Shown here: positions 59,801 to 64,000 of the stretch, one piece after another
How positions within the stretch are numbered: position 1 is the first letter of the stretch
Layout of the letters: every line of letters begins with the position of its first letter
Assembly (NCBI GenBank): GCA_036583965.1
Contig: JAZBQD010000033.1
Coordinates: 19,801,446 to 19,865,445, forward strand
Origin: Prunella strophiata
Lineage: Eukaryota > Chordata > Aves > Passeriformes > Prunellidae
Direction of reading: 5' to 3'
Length of the DNA stretch: 64,000 nt
Position numbers and translations under genes: made by a program
Notes under the pieces: model-generated
The model's input: the letters and a program-made list of their open reading frames with translations, nothing else
Database searches by the model: none
Told to the model about the DNA's origin: nothing

Positions 59801-62800
59801 AATTAAGGCCATTATTTATTAAGTACAATGAAAGATAATGGAAGGCTTCTTGTTCCTGGATGTGTTCTCATAAACCTGTTGAGCAAATTGGCCTTTGAAC
59901 AACCCAGAAAATGGCATGTACCAATTAACATGGCCCCACCCAGTGTCCTGTCAAGTATTTCCTAGTCAAGGTACTCTTTTTGCATTTTGCCTGCTCACAA
60001 ATTTCCTGTCCCCATCACGAGGGACATTTCCCCTCAGTGAACCACTCAGTGCTGGAAAGAGTAAAGGTTAATGTGAAAATTTTGCTTTCCACTATGAAGA
60101 GGAAAACATGTAAAAATTGGCATATTATATCTGTGTATATATTGGTTGGCACAATTTGTTTCATAGCCTGCACAGGATTTAATCTGGATATTTTGAGTTG
60201 GCCTCTGTCAGCTTTCAGCTGGCATCTAAAAATATTTTGTTTCATAATATCTAAATTTTAATGTGGCCCTTCTGGAGGCTTGAATTGCCAGGCCTGTTCC
60301 AAATTAGCTGGAAATTTAAATGTTTGAACTCTGCAGATATTTGGGGCAGATTTGTCATCTTCTGTAGCAAATTGATCAGCCAGTGGTTGTGTGAGCCCAG
60401 GGAACAGATGTGCAGAAGGGACAGTCAGGATTAAGAGGACAGCAAAGTTCTTCCTACCCTTCTGCATGGATACTTTGGCATCTGAGTGGCTTAATAACCA
60501 AAAATAAAGGGTGGCATCAAATGGTGATTAGAATTCATCTGCAGGGGAGTGCAGAACTCTGAAGCCAAAGGAACTTTGTTTTGAGTTTCTGTAAGGTTTC
60601 TAGGCAGCAGAGCTGCCCTTCAAGTCACTATGGAAGAAAGAGACCTGGATTTATGTCCTGACTCTCTGGGCATCTTTGCAGAGCTTGTCACCAACACCTT
60701 GGGTTGTCCCCGGGTGTCCCCAAGCCCGAGGGCTCTGTGAGCTCTTCCACCTGCCCTGGTGGGGCAGGGATGCTCCAGGGGTGGCACCCAGGAATGCCTG
60801 CAAGGGGCAGGGAGGGACATCTGCTTTGCCAGAGCCTTGAACATCAACATTTGCCTTATTCCTTGTGCAGCCCAGGAATTTACCCCAAGTTTTGATGTGG
60901 AGGCCACTTACTGCACTTTGTTTTGTGTGCTGTGGTGTCCTGTGAGCAGCGAGGCCTTCCAGCCTTCCAGGAGGAACTTCAGCATCTCTTTGCTAGCCCA
61001 AACCCTTGGTTTGTAGCCCTGCTCTGCACTCCCCCTCCTTTTTAATGTGCTGTGTGCAGGGTATTGTGGATGAATATGGGATCCACACTGTCTGGGTCCC
61101 GTGAGATTCCTGAAATCCACACTACACCAATTTTCATGGCTACCATGATTTTTTGTGTGTGGCCCAGTTGAGTATTTCACCCTGGAGTCTTGAAAGACTT
61201 GTGGAAACAATTTAACTGCTACAATTTCTGTGCTCCACCTAAATAGGGGGATACACTGTTTATCTGGGGAAGTTAAATATTTTTCAGGATTGTTCCTGGC
61301 ATATCACTCTAAAAGTTTAACTAATTAAATAACAGCAGTTCAGCATTAGTATTTTGTGAAAGATTGTCTCCAGACAAGTCAAGTTTTCCTGGTCTGCCCA
61401 ACTTTTGAAAGCAGTACCCCAGGAACTGCAGCAGGCACTGGCTTCATGCTGGGGTTATTTTATCCCTCAGTGGATTGTTTTCCTTCAGCCTCAGAGCTCC
61501 AGGGGTTGGCAAAAAAACCACCCCTAAAAAAGGAGGTGGTGCAACGTTCAATTTCCACTTGGCCCTTTTTTTAGGGGCTGTTTTTGAAAGCCTTGTCAGA
61601 GGCTGAACTCTGAGTGACTGCAGAAATTCTCAGCAAACTGCTCATGGCTCCAGTGCTGGAGCTGCAGCACATCCAAAAATCCCTGCTTGTCTTAGGCCTG
61701 GGAATTCCAAGTCAAAGGTTTCGGTAAATGCCTTTCTGAAAGAACCAGCTCTACATCCCGGCTGAGCGTGAGATGAAGCTTAATTTCCTTTGTTGTTTTC
61801 CTCTGGAAGACAAGTGAAAATGAAGAACGTGTTGAGAGCGTGGGGCTTTTCATTTGCAAAAGTGCTCATTAGCATTTTCTCTGGCAGGGTGGGATAATCG
61901 GTGCTGGATGCTGTCAGGAAATCCATGGGTACATGGCTCCTGTGCTCGAGCCCACTGCTTAGAAATAGATAATTAGGGTGATAAATAGTTTGGGTTTGTT
62001 TTTTTTTTTTTTTCGGAAAGGATATGATGCTGAGAAAGAAATTTCTTTGCAATGTGAACAGACAAAGGGTAAGTTTCCTGAAAAGTCTCATTTCAGGATC
62101 AAGTCTTTGGCTGGCGTCTCCTGAGCTTACTTGTCTTGGGCTGGCTTTCCCCTTTTCCCTTGATCCTGGGAATAGCTGGCCTTGAATATGGGATGTGAAC
62201 ATTTTTTTTTCTTTCTTTTTTCCTTCTTTTTTTCTTGGAATGTAAAAAAATCCAGACACAAAAATGTTACAACAGGGAAAACTCAATTTCCTTTCTTCTT
62301 TCATTTTTTTTTTCTTTTTTTTTCTTTATTTTATTTTTTTTTTCTTGTGCTGATTTTTTGTGGAAACAAAGGAAAAAGGATTTCCCGTTACCACTATGGC
62401 AGTACCAACCCAGGGCAGGAGGCAGTGCCAGGAGGTTGGGGCTCACCAGCAGCCACTGGTCTCCAGGGCCTTCCCTCAGTTCCTCTTTAGATAAAACCAC
62501 CCTGGAGAACAGGGGATGAAAAGCAGAGATGAAAGATTTTCGATAAGAAAATCTAAATATCCTCACCTGTCATGGCATCATCATTGAAAATTGCCAAGCT
62601 AATGAAACCCAAGGGAATATGAGTCCAGGAAGATAAATAGGCTTGGATTTGGGCAGTGTTTTGTGTTGTTGGGGGGGATGTTGCTTCTCACAGATAACCA
62701 GTTGTGTTTGCTTAGGAATCACCAGCTCTGTGACAGCTCTGAAAGAAATCCCAGCAAATAAGTGTAGGCAGCACAAGGAAAGGGTTACTTGAAAGGGAAT

Positions 62801-63734
62801 CTTCACAAGAAATTATTTTTTAAAAGGCCCAAGTCAAACATATTTTTTCACTCCAAGTTCCTTTTCTCATGATCTGGTCATCCCCACCACCTGCCCTGTT
62901 GTGTACAAGGTATTTTTAGGGAAATACTACACAAAGTGTGACCCTGTTTAAGCATAACCCCCTGATTTCTTTACTGCACTAAAGAAACTGCCAGTTCTTT
63001 CTCACATATATTTATAATTTCATTTAATTAATCTTACACAAGGCAGTTTTCTAAGATTCAAGGCACTTCTGTAACTGCACAGTGACAAGGAGTAAAACCA
63101 GAACCCCTAAATATAGCTTATATAGATCCCTAAATATAGCTTATTATCCAGGCACTTGGGGAACTAGATAGGTCCACATGGAAAAGAGCCTCAGGTTGAG
63201 GCTTAGGGGTTTGGCTTTCTCTGCATATTTTTGAAGCAGCGTTAAAATTCTTGTGGCATTTTGGGGATGGGATTGTGGGGCTGTTTTATGGTTTGTTTGG
63301 GTTTTTTGTTTGGTTGGTTGTTTATTGGTTTTGTTTTAAACACTTGTCCAAGTGCCAAGAGTGGTTTTGAAGCACTTTGTCAGATTCTGCCTTTGGTTTT
63401 GTTGTTGTTGTTGAACTCTCAAGGCCCTCTATACCTGTTTGACAGGAGGGCAAGCTGTAGCCTAGATGTTTCCTGTGAGGGACTTTCAGAAGTGAAACAG
63501 GATCAGAAGCAGCCAAATTGTTGCTGCTGGAACAGTAAACTTACAGCAAACTGGACACAAGCATTAGTCTCCCTCAGGACACTTCTTACTTAACAATAGC
63601 AACAATTTTTATTGTTTTTGTTTTTAAACATAAATTGCTGTTGAAGTTCTCATGTGCCAGTCCTGGTTCTTGCAATGGAGCAGTTCTGTGCTGTTGTTAA
63701 CTCAGAGTATCCTGTGAGCCTGGAGAAGGGGAGG
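56847..63734. other. single-copy non-coding DNA with T-rich tracts
   Basis: No gene, RNA gene or transposon recognised in nearly 7 kb. T-rich tracts lie at 61999-62013 and 62198-62345. A short duplication of 'ccctaaatatagctta' lies at about 63105-63145. The 174-codon minus frame at 61780-62304 reads the T-rich tract as Lys codons and is not credible. Confidence 0.45.
62198..62345 (+). repeat. T-rich low-complexity region
   Basis: Interrupted runs of T with C, as 'tttttctttcttttttcc'-like segments. Read on the minus strand this gives Lys/Glu-rich frames. Confidence 0.9.
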
Positions 63735-64000
63735 GATGGGCACAGATCTCTGCTCTCTGACCAGGGACAGCACCCAAGGAAGGGCAGGAGCTCCATCAAG
63801 GGAGGGTGAGGCTGGATTTCAGGAAAGGTTCTTCCCCCAGAGGGTGCTGGCACTGCCCAGGCTGCCCAGGGAATGGGCACTGCCCCGAGACTGCCAGAGC
63901 TCCAGGAACAGCACTGCCAGGGATGCCCAGGGTGGGATTGTTGGGGTGTCTGTGCAGGGCCTAGGAGCTGAATCAATGATCCTGTGGGTCTCTTCTATCC
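63735..64000 (+). mobile_element. CR1 LINE fragment, sense, cut by window end
   Basis: 'ggtgaggctggatttcagg', 'aaaggttcttcccccagagg', 'gcactgcccaggctgccc', 'gccagagctccaggaacag', 'gtctgtgcagggcctagg', 'agctgaatcaatgatcctg' and 'tgggtctcttctatcc' follow the order of a CR1 subfamily whose end reads 'ggagttggactcaatgatcc'. The last bases of the tail lie beyond the window. Confidence 0.9.

Noticed and set aside
61780..62304. 174-codon Lys-rich minus-strand frame
   Set aside because: It reads T-rich low-complexity tracts as Lys codons and has no domain.

Overview
This 64 kb window is vertebrate nuclear DNA, almost certainly from a bird and probably a passerine. The main evidence is at least fourteen truncated copies of the avian CR1 non-LTR retrotransposon, several ending in the typical 3' tail (ctttaaggtcccttccaaccc followed by attctgtgat-type repeats). 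Two LTR-like blocks of endogenous retroviral origin also occur, and there is no bacterial or viral gene organisation. The passerine assignment is an inference from general resemblance, not a database result.

I find no convincing protein-coding gene, tRNA, rRNA or CRISPR array. The window reads as intergenic or intronic DNA. The longest open frames (about 400 to 1235 codons) are artefacts of tandem repeats whose units lack stop codons. Most of the other open frames I examined begin at TTG, GTG or CTG rather than ATG, or lie inside CR1 copies. Two segments with splice-like borders (32590-32676 and 38693-39000) are offered only as weak exon candidates.

Layout. 0-5 kb: one antisense CR1, otherwise single-copy DNA. 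5-8 kb: a 119-bp tandem duplication, a MARE-like site, then a small CpG-rich patch with a TATA box and three AP-1 sites. 8.0-9.57 kb: a 16-bp minisatellite of about 66 almost identical copies that passes into a degenerate G-rich array with three potential G-quadruplexes. 10.3-10.7 kb: an 18-bp pyrimidine array followed by a GGAT microsatellite. 10.7-24 kb: single-copy DNA with CR1 fragments. 24.36-24.63 kb: a 52-bp tandem array. 30.09-30.65 kb: a clean antisense solo LTR with TG...CA ends and a perfect 5-bp target-site duplication. 34-37 kb: two sense CR1 copies. 43.25-46.92 kb: the dominant feature, a 3.7-kb minisatellite of roughly 175 copies of a 21-bp unit, with mixed variants on the left and a homogenised right side, bordered on the right by a CR1. 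47.9-48.8 kb: a CpG-rich patch and a second LTR-like block. 52.8-53.0 kb: a CpG-rich patch followed by dense transcription-factor-like motifs. 56.4-56.85 kb: a CR1 ending near an AT-only palindromic block. 63.7-64 kb: a CR1 running off the window.

No pathway or operon can be described. The notable biology is the concentration of five tandem arrays, two of them long and stop-free, and what that says about local repeat expansion, recombination and possible aberrant transcription.
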